From: Oceaniovalibus sp. ACAM 378
Lineage (GTDB): Bacteria; Pseudomonadota; Alphaproteobacteria; Rhodobacterales; Rhodobacteraceae
NCBI RefSeq assembly: GCF_008085915.1
Contig: NZ_VSJK01000008.1
Location: 225,360-289,359, forward strand
Direction of reading: 5' to 3'
Length of the DNA stretch: 64,000 bases
In this document: one piece after another, positions 51,522-61,004 of the stretch
How the letters are laid out: the number at the start of each line of letters is the position of its first letter
Position numbering within the stretch: the first letter of the stretch is position 1
The notes under the pieces: generated by a model
What the model was told of the DNA's origin: nothing
Databases searched by the model: none
What the model saw: the letters and a program-made list of their open reading frames with translations, nothing else
Made by a program: the position numbers and the translations under genes

Positions 51522-54305
51522 TCAGGCTGATTTAGCCAGGTTCCGCAGGACATAGTGCAACACGCCGCCGTTCTCGATGTATTCGATTTCGACCGCCGTA
51601 TCGATCCGGCTTTTCAGCGTGATTTCCTTAACCTTACCATCGGCATAGGTGATCGTGCAGGGCACTTCGGACTGCGGTTTGATGTCGCCCTCAAGCCCGG
51701 TGATCGAGATGGTTTCATCACCCTTCAGGCCCAGAGATTTGCGGGTATCGCCGTTCATGAATTCGAACGGGATGACCCCCATGCCCACGAGGTTCGAGCG
51801 GTGGATACGCTCGAAGGATTCGGCGATCACCGCTTTGACGCCCAGCAGGGCCGTGCCCTTTGCCGCCCAGTCACGCGATGAACCGGCACCGTATTGTTCG
51901 CCCGCAAAGATCACCAGCGGCGTGCCCTGATCCTGCCAGGCCATGGCGGCGTCAAAGATCGCCGCCTGCTTGCCATCGGGGCCAACGGTATAGCCACCCT
52001 CAACGCCCTCCAGCATCTCGTTCTTGATGCGGATGTTGGCGAAGGTTCCGCGCATCATGACTTCGTGGTTGCCACGACGCGACCCGTAAGAGTTGAATTC
52101 ACGCGGCGCGACCTGCCGTTCGGTCAGGTATTGTCCGGCCGGTGTCGTGTCCGTGAACGATCCGGCGGGGCTGATGTGGTCAGTGGTGATCATATCGCCA
52201 AGAATCGCCAGAACGCGGGCTTCCTTGACGTCGGAGATCACACCCGGGTCCTTGCTCATCCCCTGGAAATAGGGCGGGTTCTGAACATAGGTGCTGGAAA
52301 CGGGCCAGTCATAGGTCTGGCTGTCTGGTGTTTCCACGGCCTGCCATTTCTCGTCGCCCTTGAACACATCGGCGTATTTCGACTGAAACGCCTCGCGGGT
52401 TACGGTCTTTTCCACCAGTGCGGCGATCTCCGAGCTGCTGGGCCAGAGGTCTTTCAGATAGACGTCGTTACCATCCTGGTCTTGGCCCAGCGGATCTTTG
52501 GCGATGTCGATGTTCATGTCACCGATCAGCGAATAGGCCACGACCAGAGGCGGGCTGGCCAGATAGTTGGCGCGGCAATCAGGGCTGATCCGCCCCTCAA
52601 AGTTGCGGTTGCCCGACAGGACCGAGACGCCGATCAGATCGTTGTCGCTGATTGCCTGGGAAATCGCCGGGTCCAGCGGACCCGAGTTGCCGATACAGGT
52701 GGTGCAGCCATAGCCGACAAGGTTGAAACCGAGGGCATCCAGATCTTCCTGCAATCCAGCCGCTTCAAGATAGGCGGAAACCACCTGAGAACCGGGTGCA
52801 AGCGAGGTCTTGACCCAGGGTTTTGGCATCAGACCCAGTGCGCGCGCCTTGCGCGCCACAAGTCCCGCGCCGATCATCACATAGGGGTTGGACGTGTTGG
52901 TGCAGGACGTGATCGAGGCGATCACGATGGACCCGTCATGCAGTTGATATGGGTCTTCGCCGTTCACACCAACCACGAAACCGCGCCGGTGATGGCCGAT
53001 ATCGCCGGGGATGTCACGCGGTGCGGGCTGACCGCCTTCGTCTTCCCAGCGGTCCTTCTGCTTTTCAGGCGCTTTGACGCCTTTGCGTTCGCCCGCGATG
53101 TACGCTGCGAAGGCAGAGGATGCGTTGGTCAGCGGGATGTGATCCTGCGGGCGTTTCGGGCCGGAAATGGCCGGAACGACGGTGGACATATCCAGTCCCA
53201 GAGTGTCGGTATAGACCGGCTCGTATCCCGGCTCGCGCCACATGCCGTTCGCCTTTGCATAGGCTTCGACAAGGGCGACTGTTTCCTCGTCCCGTCCCGT
53301 TTGGGTCAGATAGCGCAGGGTTTCGGCGTCGATCGGGAAGAAGCCGCAGGTGGCGCCATATTCGGGCGCCATGTTGCCGATGGTGGCACGGTCGGCCAGC
53401 GGGACGTTGTCCAGCCCGTCACCATAGAATTCAACGAATTTGCCCACGACGCCCCTGGCGCGCAGCAGTTCGACAACCTTCAGCACCAGATCGGTCGCGG
53501 TGGTGCCTTCGGGCATCGCACCCGTCAGCTTGAAACCGACAACCTCGGGGATCAGCATGGAAATCGGCTGGCCCAGCATGGCTGCCTCGGCCTCGATCCC
53601 GCCAACGCCCCAGCCCAGAACCGACACGCCGTTTACCATGGTGGTGTGGCTGTCCGTGCCGACCAGTGTGTCGGGATAGGCGACATCGACGCCGTCCTGA
53701 TCCTTGTCAGACCAGACGGTTTTCGCCAGATATTCCAGGTTCACCTGATGGCAGATACCGGTGCCCGGCGGGACGACGCGGAAGTTGTTGAACGCTTTCT
53801 GTCCCCATTTCAGGAAGACATAGCGCTCCATGTTCCGCTCATATTCGCGGTCCACGTTCATCTGGAAGGCGCGGGGGTTGCCGTATTCGTCAATCATCAC
53901 CGAATGGTCGATCACCAGATCGACGGGGTTCAGCGGGTTGATCATCTGCGCGTCGCCACCAAGGGCGACAATTCCGTCACGCATGGCGGCCAGATCGACG
54001 ACCGCGGGAACGCCGGTGAAATCCTGCATCAAAACGCGGGCGGGCCGATAAGCGATTTCGCGGTTGGTCTTGCCGCCATTCGCGGCCCAGTCGGAGAACG
54101 CTTTGATGTCGTCCACATGCACTGTCTTGCCGTCTTCGAACCGCAGCATGTTCTCCAATACCACCTTCAGCGCGATGGGAAGTTTGGAGAAATCGCCCAA
54201 ACCCGCCTTTTCGGCTGCCGGAATTGAGTAATATGCAAAGGTCTTGCCGTTCACGGTCAGATCGCGCCGTGTCTTGGCGGTGTCTTGCCCTGTCTGGATT
54301 GTCAT
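51522..54305 (-). CDS. acnA: Aconitate hydratase A
   Basis: 927 residues. The [4Fe-4S] ligands are Cys468 (ITSCTNTSNPY), Cys534 and Cys537 (GCTTCIGNSGPL). Other signatures include VLMQDFTGVPAVVDLAAMRD and GAGSSRDWAAKGTALLGVKA. It converts citrate to isocitrate in the TCA cycle. ATG 54305 follows AGGGAGA; the longer upstream frame is not coding. Confidence 0.97.
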   Translation of the reverse strand: MTIQTGQDTAKTRRDLTVNGKTFAYYSIPAAEKAGLGDFSKLPIALKVVLENMLRFEDGKTVHVDDIKAFSDWAANGGKTNREIAYRPARVLMQDFTGVPAVVDLAAMRDGIVALGGDAQMINPLNPVDLVIDHSVMIDEYGNPRAFQMNVDREYERNMERYVFLKWGQKAFNNFRVVPPGTGICHQVNLEYLAKTVWSDKDQDGVDVAYPDTLVGTDSHTTMVNGVSVLGWGVGGIEAEAAMLGQPISMLIPEVVGFKLTGAMPEGTTATDLVLKVVELLRARGVVGKFVEFYGDGLDNVPLADRATIGNMAPEYGATCGFFPIDAETLRYLTQTGRDEETVALVEAYAKANGMWREPGYEPVYTDTLGLDMSTVVPAISGPKRPQDHIPLTNASSAFAAYIAGERKGVKAPEKQKDRWEDEGGQPAPRDIPGDIGHHRRGFVVGVNGEDPYQLHDGSIVIASITSCTNTSNPYVMIGAGLVARKARALGLMPKPWVKTSLAPGSQVVSAYLEAAGLQEDLDALGFNLVGYGCTTCIGNSGPLDPAISQAISDNDLIGVSVLSGNRNFEGRISPDCRANYLASPPLVVAYSLIGDMNIDIAKDPLGQDQDGNDVYLKDLWPSSSEIAALVEKTVTREAFQSKYADVFKGDEKWQAVETPDSQTYDWPVSSTYVQNPPYFQGMSKDPGVISDVKEARVLAILGDMITTDHISPAGSFTDTTPAGQYLTERQVAPREFNSYGSRRGNHEVMMRGTFANIRIKNEMLEGVEGGYTVGPDGKQAAIFDAAMAWQDQGTPLVIFAGEQYGAGSSRDWAAKGTALLGVKAVIAESFERIHRSNLVGMGVIPFEFMNGDTRKSLGLKGDETISITGLEGDIKPQSEVPCTITYADGKVKEITLKSRIDTAVEIEYIENGGVLHYVLRNLAKSA

Positions 54306-54558
54306 CTGGGGTCTCCCTGAAATCTGGGTATGCCTGTCCCCCCGGGTTTGGCCCAAGCGGGGCTGTCGATCAAGGGGGTGTCCTGTAAAGTATACCGTTG
54401 CACACAATCTTTTGCCAGAGGCATTTGCGGCCGCTTCTCCTGTTGTGCAGAAGGCGCAGTGACGGCGGGCTATGGTCACGACGACTCTCAAAACCTTGAT
54501 TGGTCTTTCCGGCAGGGCAGGGTTAGGTCTGATGCCGGAGACGCAGAAAGGGAAATGC

Positions 54559-55266
54559 ATGCGACACTGGTTGGCGGCGGTGACACTGTCGATGGCTGCT
54601 TTGGCCACTGGAGCGGCGATGCCGGCCCAAGCCGGGGATCAGCCGGTTGTTGTTGAGCTTTTCACCTCGCAGGGCTGTGCGTCCTGCCCGCCTGCGGATC
54701 AGCTTTTGGGAAGACTGGTGGCGCGCGAGGATGTGATCGCGTTGGCGCTGCATGTGGATTACTGGGATTACATCGGCTGGAAGGATGCCTTCGCGAACCC
54801 GGCCTTTACCAAGCGGCAAAAAGGCTATGCCCGCGCGGCCGGATCGCGCACGATCTATACGCCGCAGTTGATGGTCGGCGGCAAGGATCCCGTCGTCGGA
54901 TATCGGCCGATGGAACTGGCCGATCTGATACAGGCACACCGGGCCACGCCCGATACCGTGGCGATCGACGCGCGGCGCGAAGGTGACAAAATCGTCATCC
55001 GCGCCGAAATGCTGAGCGGCTCCCGGGTGGCGATGGTGGTGCAACTGGCGCGTTTTTCGCCCGAGGACACGGTGGAAATCACCCGGGGCGAGAATGCCGG
55101 GCTTACAATCCAGTATCACAACACGGTGCGCGACTGGCGTCAGATCGCCGAATGGGATGGCACGGCGCCGTTGAACCTTGCGGTCGAAGCGACCGAAGGC
55201 CCCACTGCCGTGATCATTCAAGAGGCCGGGTTCGGCCCCGTACGGGCCGCAGCGCGCCTGCGCTGA
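54559..55266 (+). CDS. DUF1223 secreted thioredoxin-like protein
   Basis: 235 residues with a signal peptide (MRHWLAAVTLSMAALATGAA, cleaved near PAQA) and a thioredoxin-like DUF1223 fold: FTSQGCASCPPADQLL has Cys40-x-x-Cys43, then ALHVDYWDYIGWKDAFA and YTPQLMVGGKDPVVGY. Presumably a periplasmic redox protein; no substrate known. Its end overlaps the acyltransferase gene by 49 bases, convergently. GAAAGGG precedes ATG 54559. Confidence 0.9.
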   Translation: MRHWLAAVTLSMAALATGAAMPAQAGDQPVVVELFTSQGCASCPPADQLLGRLVAREDVIALALHVDYWDYIGWKDAFANPAFTKRQKGYARAAGSRTIYTPQLMVGGKDPVVGYRPMELADLIQAHRATPDTVAIDARREGDKIVIRAEMLSGSRVAMVVQLARFSPEDTVEITRGENAGLTIQYHNTVRDWRQIAEWDGTAPLNLAVEATEGPTAVIIQEAGFGPVRAAARLR

Positions 55267-56150
55267 TCTTCGGGTTTCCAGCGGCGGTGAATCCAGAACC
55301 ACTGATCCATATGTTGCCGCACGATCCGTTCCAGACTGTCATTCAGCGCCTGAGTAATCTCAACCGGATCGCCCGGCGGCACCGGCTTGTCGAGCAATAT
55401 GTCAAAGCCGATCCCGTCGGGACGCCGAATTCCATAGACCGGAATGATCACGGCGCCGTATTTCATCGCCCATTCGGCGGCTGAGGTGGCGGTGGGTGCG
55501 ATCTTGTCGAAAAACTTCACCCGCGCGCCTTTGGACGTATAAACATCGATCAGGATGCCGATGGTATTACCGGCCTTGAGGTGGCCGACAAACCCGGCCA
55601 GCCCTTTGCGGGTGGCGGGAAAAACCGGTTCGGCGATATTGGACATCGCGCGAACGTAATGCGCATTGAACTTCGGGTTCTTCATTTCGCGATAGAGCGC
55701 GCCAAGGGGAAATCCCTGCGCGGCGAGCGCGGCGCGGGGCGCGTCGTAATTGCCGAAATGCCCCGTCACCAGAACCACCGGCCGGTTTTCCGCTTGCGCC
55801 GCCTTCAGTGCCGTCAGGCCGGGGCCGGTCAGCGGGGTTTGTGCCACGCGATTTTTAAACTGCTGTCCCGAATAGATTTCGATCAGGGTGCGCCCCGCAT
55901 TGTCGGGCACGGCCCGCATCAGGCGGCGCACTTCTGATTCGGGCAGATCGGGCAGGACATGCGCCAGATTGGCGCGCACCCGTTTGTCCCAACCGGCAAT
56001 TGGCGCGACGATACGGCTGACGATCCAGCCCATTGCCGGCACCCGCATCCGGTAGGGCACGATCAACGCCAGTGCCAGAATTCCGCGGATCACCGCGTTC
56101 TGAACCGTGTTGTGAAAACTTGACGAAGGGCTGGTCGGCGGGCGTGACAG
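55218..56150 (-). CDS. LpxL/HtrB-type lysophospholipid (lipid A) acyltransferase
   Basis: About 290-310 residues, one N-terminal membrane helix (GILALALIVPYRMRVPAMGW), then the acyltransferase core with the His-x4-Asp catalytic motif in VTGHFGNYDAPRAAL, and GALYREMKNPKFNAHYVR, AGNTIGILIDVYTSKGARV. It adds a secondary fatty acid to lipid A. The start is unclear: the frame lacks an ATG in the right place. CTG 56150 has GGAAAGG 8 bases before it; GTG 56096 has no ribosome site but gives a plausible N terminus. The end coordinate is therefore approximate. Confidence 0.82.
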   Translation of the reverse strand: MSRPPTSPSSSFHNTVQNAVIRGILALALIVPYRMRVPAMGWIVSRIVAPIAGWDKRVRANLAHVLPDLPESEVRRLMRAVPDNAGRTLIEIYSGQQFKNRVAQTPLTGPGLTALKAAQAENRPVVLVTGHFGNYDAPRAALAAQGFPLGALYREMKNPKFNAHYVRAMSNIAEPVFPATRKGLAGFVGHLKAGNTIGILIDVYTSKGARVKFFDKIAPTATSAAEWAMKYGAVIIPVYGIRRPDGIGFDILLDKPVPPGDPVEITQALNDSLERIVRQHMDQWFWIHRRWKPEDQRRRAAARTGPNPAS

Positions 56151-56582
56151 GGACGTGACCTTTCCAATGTGGCGGTCGCAGACATAGGGCCGGGGCAGCA
56201 CGATCACAAGCGCGCCAGTCTGTTTCGCAGGGCTGACGCCGGGTTTTCGGCCGTGCTGTGACGCAAAATGTCGCCGTGGTGATCTGCGCTCAGGAGCCGG
56301 GACTGGTCTGTTGCGATGCCGATCTTGGAGTAGGGATAATGCGGTTGGCAAGCCGATCTTCGGGGTCCCTGATGGCTCCGACCGGCTGGATTGAGAATTT
56401 GCGCAATCAGCTTTGGGGAATTGGGTCAACATCAACAATGCATTTTCCAATGTGCGAAGTCGCGTTTTGTCGCAAACCGCTCGCGCTTGGTCACCCCTCA
56501 TCGCAGAGTTCGCCGATCGGGGTGTCCACGATGTCGCAGCCCGCCCATTGCCGGGTCGTAAACCAAGACCACGCCCGCGCGG
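56151..56582. other. Gap between the acyltransferase and the FliG-family gene
   Basis: About 430 bases. Short frames on both strands have no recognisable content. The leftward acyltransferase promoter should lie here, but no motif is convincing. Confidence 0.5.
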
Positions 56583-57659
56583 TCAATCTTCGTCATCATC
56601 ACAGACCAGCTGAATTTCGTTGCTGTCGATCAGGGCGCGTATGGCAGTGATCACTTCGCCACGGGCGGCATCGGCGGCCTTTGTGCGGGGCGGTTCGGCA
56701 TCGCCCGCCTCATCGCGCAGGGTTTGCGCCATGCGTTTCGAGGTGTTTTCCAACAGGAATTCAACCGCTTCCGATGTAGCGGGGTCGGCGGCAGCGGCGG
56801 CGACGACGGCGACCAGACTTTCCTGCGCGACCTCTTTGAGGATCATCGGCACATCCAGCGGTCTGATCCGCGCCGGGATGTCGGAGAAAGTGAAAATGGC
56901 GCGGCGCACCTCATCTGCGAAATCGGCGTCGGATTCGGTCAGCCCGACCAGAACGTCGTCACGGGTCGCGCTGGGTGACACATTCAGTATCGCGCCGACC
57001 CGGGCCACAGCGCCGGTAAGAAAGGCGCGGGGCGGTTCCGCCTTCAATTCGGCCGCCAGCGACAGGCCAATGCGGCGCACTGTATCAGGATCGATATCGG
57101 CGGTTTCCGACATGGCAAAGGTCAGGCGGCGGGCCCTGTCGCCGGGCAGTTTGCCCAGCAGGTCAGCCGCTTTGGCGACCTTGAGCTTGCCCAGCAGAAC
57201 CGCGCCCACCTCGGGCGACTGGCGTTGCAACAGCGGCAGCAGCAGGTTCGTGTCGAAGGTGGCAAGGCTTTCCCAAGGGTCGTTGAACCACACCATACCC
57301 GCCTGTTCGCGCAGCCGCGCCGCCATATCGGGGCTGATCACACCCTCCAGAATCGTCAATGCGCCCTCAAGCCCGCCGGGAAAGGCCAACCCGATACTGT
57401 CCAGTTCGTTCGCAAACTCTTCGATCACCGATTTCAGCGTCGCGCGGTCGACATAGCGCATCTGGCTCATCTGTGTGGTCAGTTCAGCCTGCAAAGATTC
57501 GGGCAGGTCGGCCAATGGCAGGCTTGCGCCTTCGGCCAGCAGCAGGCGCACGACAATGGCGGCTTTCTGACGCCGGGAAAGCGATGGGGCAGTGCGAATG
57601 CCCGTCAACCGCCCGACGGGTGGCATCGGGCGTGCGGAGTTGGTCAGTTGTGTCGTCAC
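56583..57659 (-). CDS. FliG-family protein (orphan flagellar motor switch paralogue)
   Basis: 358 residues. After an N-terminal lead comes SRRQKAAIVVRLLLAEGASL, a FliG N-domain signature, and later the middle and C-terminal FliG repeats (MVWFNDPWESLATFDTNLLL, QRQSPEVGAVLLGKLKVAKA, IRPLDVPMILKEVAQESLV). FliG joins the flagellar C-ring to the rotor. No other flagellar gene is within the window, so it is an orphan. The tail is acidic (DDDED). Start: GTG 57659 follows GAAGG at 7 bases; the longer frame has no such site. Confidence 0.83.
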   Translation of the reverse strand: MTTQLTNSARPMPPVGRLTGIRTAPSLSRRQKAAIVVRLLLAEGASLPLADLPESLQAELTTQMSQMRYVDRATLKSVIEEFANELDSIGLAFPGGLEGALTILEGVISPDMAARLREQAGMVWFNDPWESLATFDTNLLLPLLQRQSPEVGAVLLGKLKVAKAADLLGKLPGDRARRLTFAMSETADIDPDTVRRIGLSLAAELKAEPPRAFLTGAVARVGAILNVSPSATRDDVLVGLTESDADFADEVRRAIFTFSDIPARIRPLDVPMILKEVAQESLVAVVAAAAADPATSEAVEFLLENTSKRMAQTLRDEAGDAEPPRTKAADAARGEVITAIRALIDSNEIQLVCDDDED

Positions 57660-57860
57660 GGCACGGCCTTCGACAGGGAGCGTTGCCGCAAGCTGTGACA
57701 GGTCCGGGTTAACGCAAGGTGTGCGCCCCTGAGGCGGCGCTGTGCCCCAGACCGGCGGCAAGCAGCGCAAGAACAGCCGTCAGAGCAATAACAAGACGCG
57801 AAAGGATCTCGTGAAACCGCGAAATGAACCGGCAACGCAAAGGCGCGCCGCCGGTCAGGA

Positions 57861-58025
57861 TCAGCTGGTGGCCTTTTCGATGCAGGCCCCTGTCGTCGCG
57901 TCGAGGACGAAGCCGTCGGCGCACGACATCACAGTTTGTCCGCGGTTTTTGGAACAGTCCTGAGCCGTCGCCAAGGCCGGGGCCAGCGCCAGTGCGGCAG
58001 AGGCGAGGATCAATCGAAATTTCAT
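57861..58025 (-). CDS. 54-residue secreted Cys-containing protein
   Basis: Signal peptide MKFRLILASAALALAPALAT with cleavage near ATA-Q, leaving about 31 residues with three cysteines (DCSKNRGQTVMSCADGFVLD, then TGACIEKA). The spacing and aromatic/Gly pattern resemble a shortened chitin-binding peritrophin-A motif, but too few cysteines are present to be sure. AAGGAG precedes the ATG; it lies 109 bases downstream of purB on the same strand. Confidence 0.72.
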   Translation of the reverse strand: MKFRLILASAALALAPALATAQDCSKNRGQTVMSCADGFVLDATTGACIEKATS

Positions 58026-58133
58026 CGTGCACTCTCCTTTTCGTTGGGCAAACGAAAGATAGCACGAAAACCGCACCCGGCGCAGAAACGCTCCACGCCG
58101 GGGTATCACAACCTTGTGAACGAACGCCGCCGG

Positions 58134-59441
58134 TCAGTCTTTGCCGAAAACCCGGGCAAAGATCGTGTCGACGTGTTTCGTGTGATAGCCGATGTCGAAT
58201 TTTTCGGCGATCTCGGCCGGTGACAGCGCCGCCGTGACCTGCGGATCTGCCAAAAGCTCGGTCTGGAAATCGGCACCCTTTTCCCACACTTTCATCGCGT
58301 TGCGCTGCACCATGGAATAGGCTTCCTCGCGGCTGACACCCGCCTGGGTCAGGGCCAGCAGCACGCGCTGGCTCATCACTAGACCGCGGAATTTGTTCAT
58401 GTTGGCCAACATGGTTTCGGGATAGATCACCAGTTTGTCCACCAGCCCGGTCAGGCGGGAGAGTGCGAAATCCAGCGTGATCGTGGTGTCGGGGCCGATG
58501 TTTCGCTCGACGCTGGAATGAGAAATATCGCGTTCATGCCAAAGCGTCACGTTTTCAAGCGCGGGCACGACCGCCATCCGCACCAGCCGGGCCAGGCCGG
58601 TCAGGTTTTCGCTCAGCACCGGATTGCGCTTGTGCGGCATCGCTGACGAACCCTTTTGACCCTTGGAGAAGAATTCTTCGGCCTCCAGAACTTCGGTGCG
58701 CTGCATGTGGCGGATTTCGGTTGCGATATTTTCGATGCTGGATCCGATCACCCCAAGACAGGCGAAGAAGGCGGCGTGACGGTCGCGTGGAATCACCTGC
58801 GTGCTGATCGGTTCGGGGGTCAGGCCCAACTGTTTGCAGACGTGCTCTTCGACGCTGGGGTCGATGTTGGCGAATGTGCCAACGGCGCCTGAAATAGCGC
58901 CGGTGGCGATTTCTGCCCGGGCGGTGCGCAGGCGGGTGCGGTTCCTGTCCATTTCGGCGTAAAAGCGCGCGAAGGTCAGGCCCATGGTGGTGGGTTCCGC
59001 GTGAATTCCATGCGACCGGCCGATCCGCACTGTGTCCTTATGTTCCACCGCGCGGCGTTTCAGGGCGGCCAGAAGCGCGTCCATGTCGGCCAGCAGAATG
59101 TCGGTGGCGCGGACCAGTTGCAGGTTGAACGTGGTGTCCAGCACATCGGAACTGGTCATGCCCTGATGGACAAAGCGCGATTCGTCCGTGCCGATGATTT
59201 CAGCAAGATGGGTCAGAAAGGCAATGACATCGTGTTTCGTCACTGCTTCGATCTCATCGATGCGCGCGACGTCGAACGGCACATCCTTGGCCTTCCACAC
59301 CGCTGCCGCGCTTTCCTTGGGGATCATGCCGATTTCTGCCATGGCGTCGCAGGCGTGGGCTTCGATCTCGTACCAGATGCGGAATTTCGTTTCTGGCGAC
59401 CAGATGGCGACCATTTCGGGGCGGGAATAACGGGGGATCAT
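58134..59441 (-). CDS. purB: Adenylosuccinate lyase
   Basis: 435 residues. Signature GSSAMPHKRNPVLSENLTGL (catalytic Ser loop and lyase motif), IGRSHGIHAEPTTMGL with the active-site His, and HQGMTSSDVLDTTF. It splits SAICAR and adenylosuccinate in purine synthesis. Its ATG at 59441 is adjacent to a CGAGGCAG stretch. Confidence 0.97.
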   Translation of the reverse strand: MIPRYSRPEMVAIWSPETKFRIWYEIEAHACDAMAEIGMIPKESAAAVWKAKDVPFDVARIDEIEAVTKHDVIAFLTHLAEIIGTDESRFVHQGMTSSDVLDTTFNLQLVRATDILLADMDALLAALKRRAVEHKDTVRIGRSHGIHAEPTTMGLTFARFYAEMDRNRTRLRTARAEIATGAISGAVGTFANIDPSVEEHVCKQLGLTPEPISTQVIPRDRHAAFFACLGVIGSSIENIATEIRHMQRTEVLEAEEFFSKGQKGSSAMPHKRNPVLSENLTGLARLVRMAVVPALENVTLWHERDISHSSVERNIGPDTTITLDFALSRLTGLVDKLVIYPETMLANMNKFRGLVMSQRVLLALTQAGVSREEAYSMVQRNAMKVWEKGADFQTELLADPQVTAALSPAEIAEKFDIGYHTKHVDTIFARVFGKD

Positions 59442-59516
59442 CTGGAACTGCCTCGGGATTGCTGCGGGGACGGCGCAGTCCTAGACTGGCAGGGCAGGGG
59501 CGGCAAGGAGGCGGCG

Positions 59517-59852
59517 ATGCATATGTGGCGGATGGTCGCTTTGGCGTTGACGGTGGCAACGCCCTCGGCGGCCCATGATTGGGAAAGACAGGACGGCGGG
59601 CATATCTTTGACCTGCTGGCCGGACATGGTGTTGTGCTGGACGGCACCGTGCAGCGGTTTGAACGGTCCGGGGTTACGACCCTGAGCGGCGACGTCGCGC
59701 GCGGTGGCCTCTGGAAGGTCGAGCGTAATCGGTTCTGTACCGATCTGGTGCCCGGCGGGTGGAGCTGCTTCACCGTCGAGTCGGTGCATGGCGAGCTGAT
59801 CCGCTTTGTTGGCGCGAATGGCTCGGTCATCGAGGGCGCGCTGATCCCGTGA
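59517..59852 (+). CDS. Small secreted hypothetical protein
   Basis: 111 residues with a signal peptide (MHMWRMVALALTVATPSAA) and a mature part of beta character (FDLLAGHGVVLDGTVQRF, RNRFCTDLVPGGWSCFTVES) carrying two cysteines likely to pair. AGGAGG lies 5 bases before ATG 59517. The stop overlaps the DUF6314 gene by 4 bases (GTGA). No family recognised. Confidence 0.75.
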   Translation: MHMWRMVALALTVATPSAAHDWERQDGGHIFDLLAGHGVVLDGTVQRFERSGVTTLSGDVARGGLWKVERNRFCTDLVPGGWSCFTVESVHGELIRFVGANGSVIEGALIP

Positions 59853-60271
59853 CATGGCCAGAAACATTGGAAATAAACGACTTTCTGGGGGGCTGGCACC
59901 TGTCGCGGGTGATTGATGACCGGTACGCTGGGCAACGCGGCACTCTGGAGGGTGCGGCGGAGATCACCCGCGACGGTTCGCGATATATCTACCGGGAACA
60001 GGGCACACTGAGCCTTGGCGGGCAGGTGATGCAGGCGGCGCGGCAGTATCTGTGGCACCCGCTGCCCGGTGGTGTTGATGTGCGATTTGAAGACGGACGG
60101 CGGTTTCACCGCATCGATCTGTCAGGCGCGACAACGGGCGACACCCACGCTTGTTCGCCCGATATGTACCGGGTGAACTATGACTTTGCCGGGTGGCCTG
60201 AGTGGCGGGCGCTCTGGCGGGTTGGCGGGCCGAGGAAGGACTATGAAATGGTGACTGTGTATCGGCGCTGA
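59849..60271 (+). CDS. DUF6314 family protein
   Basis: 140 residues, beta-rich, lipocalin-like (FLGGWHLSRVIDDRYAGQRG, YIYREQGTLSLGGQVMQAAR, YLWHPLPGGVDVRFEDGRRF). From memory this is the DUF6314 family; function unknown. GTG start at 59849 overlaps the previous stop by 4 bases, giving translational coupling, so the two small genes form a unit. Confidence 0.83.
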   Translation: MTWPETLEINDFLGGWHLSRVIDDRYAGQRGTLEGAAEITRDGSRYIYREQGTLSLGGQVMQAARQYLWHPLPGGVDVRFEDGRRFHRIDLSGATTGDTHACSPDMYRVNYDFAGWPEWRALWRVGGPRKDYEMVTVYRR

Positions 60272-60342
60272 CATTTGCCGGGCTTGCGGCGTTGTCCTTG
60301 CTGGTGCAGAAACAGCGGCAACGACCCAGATGGAGACGGACC

Positions 60343-60948
60343 ATGGCGACAACGACAACCGACCGCGTGCTGGTCGAGGCATTCGGACCCGACAGCGGCA
60401 CAATGCTGCGGGTGAAACAGGCCGCATTGGTGGTGGCTGGCATCGCCATTCTTGCGATATGTGCCAAGATCAAGGTTCCGGTCCCCGGCAGTCCTGTGGC
60501 CATCAGCATGGCCACCTTTGCGGTGCTGTCGATCGGCGCTGCCTATGGGCCGCGTCTGGGGCTGGCGACGATCATGGGGTACATGATCCTTGGCATGATC
60601 GGCTTTGACATCTTCCAGAGCTCGACCAACGAGCTGAACGGTGTTTCCTATATGATGGGCGGCACGGGCGGATTTCTGCTGGGCTATGTTCTGGCCACTC
60701 TGGCGCTTGGAATGCTGGCGCGGCGCGGCTGGGACAAGTCTGTCGGCAAGATGGCGATGGCAATGCTGATCGGCAACGCCGTGCTGTATATCCCCGGCCT
60801 GTTGTGGCTTGGGCAGGTCTATGGCTGGGAACAGCCGATCCTGGCCTGGGGGCTGACGCCCTTCCTGTTCGGTGATGCGCTGAAGCTGGCATTGGCGGCG
60901 GTGCTGCTGCCCGGTCTTTGGGCATTGGTCGGACGCGCACGCGGCTAA
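60343..60948 (+). CDS. bioY: Biotin transporter BioY
   Basis: 201 residues, the S-component of an ECF-type vitamin importer with about six helices. Core: ICAKIKVPVPGSPVAISMAT, GAAYGPRLGLATIMGYMILG, MMGGTGGFLLGYVLATLALG. No bioMN (A and T components) are adjacent, so BioY may work alone or with a shared module. No BioR box is evident upstream. GGAG precedes ATG 60343. Confidence 0.93.
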   Translation: MATTTTDRVLVEAFGPDSGTMLRVKQAALVVAGIAILAICAKIKVPVPGSPVAISMATFAVLSIGAAYGPRLGLATIMGYMILGMIGFDIFQSSTNELNGVSYMMGGTGGFLLGYVLATLALGMLARRGWDKSVGKMAMAMLIGNAVLYIPGLLWLGQVYGWEQPILAWGLTPFLFGDALKLALAAVLLPGLWALVGRARG

Positions 60949-60969
60949 ACCGACAGCAGATTTTACAAT

Positions 60970-61004
60970 GCAACGGGCGCGGTAAAATACCGCTCGCCCG
61001 TTGC
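60970..61004. terminator. Long GC hairpin downstream of bioY
   Basis: GCAACGGGCG (60970-60979) pairs with CGCCCGTTGC (60995-61004), and CGGTA/TACCG makes an inner stem over a AAA loop, with two unpaired bases. No T run on either side, so a rho-independent role is unsure. Confidence 0.5.

Noticed and set aside
56258..56650. Rightward 130-residue frame
   Set aside because: No ribosome site, no recognisable domain, and it runs into the antisense of the FliG-family gene.
57715..57850. Leftward small frame with a hydrophobic helix (about 43 residues, TTG start) below the Cys-rich gene
   Set aside because: No proper start or ribosome site; could be the tail of a chance frame.
60949..60970. BioR-type operator near bioY
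   Set aside because: No TTATnnATAA-like site is visible upstream or downstream of bioY.
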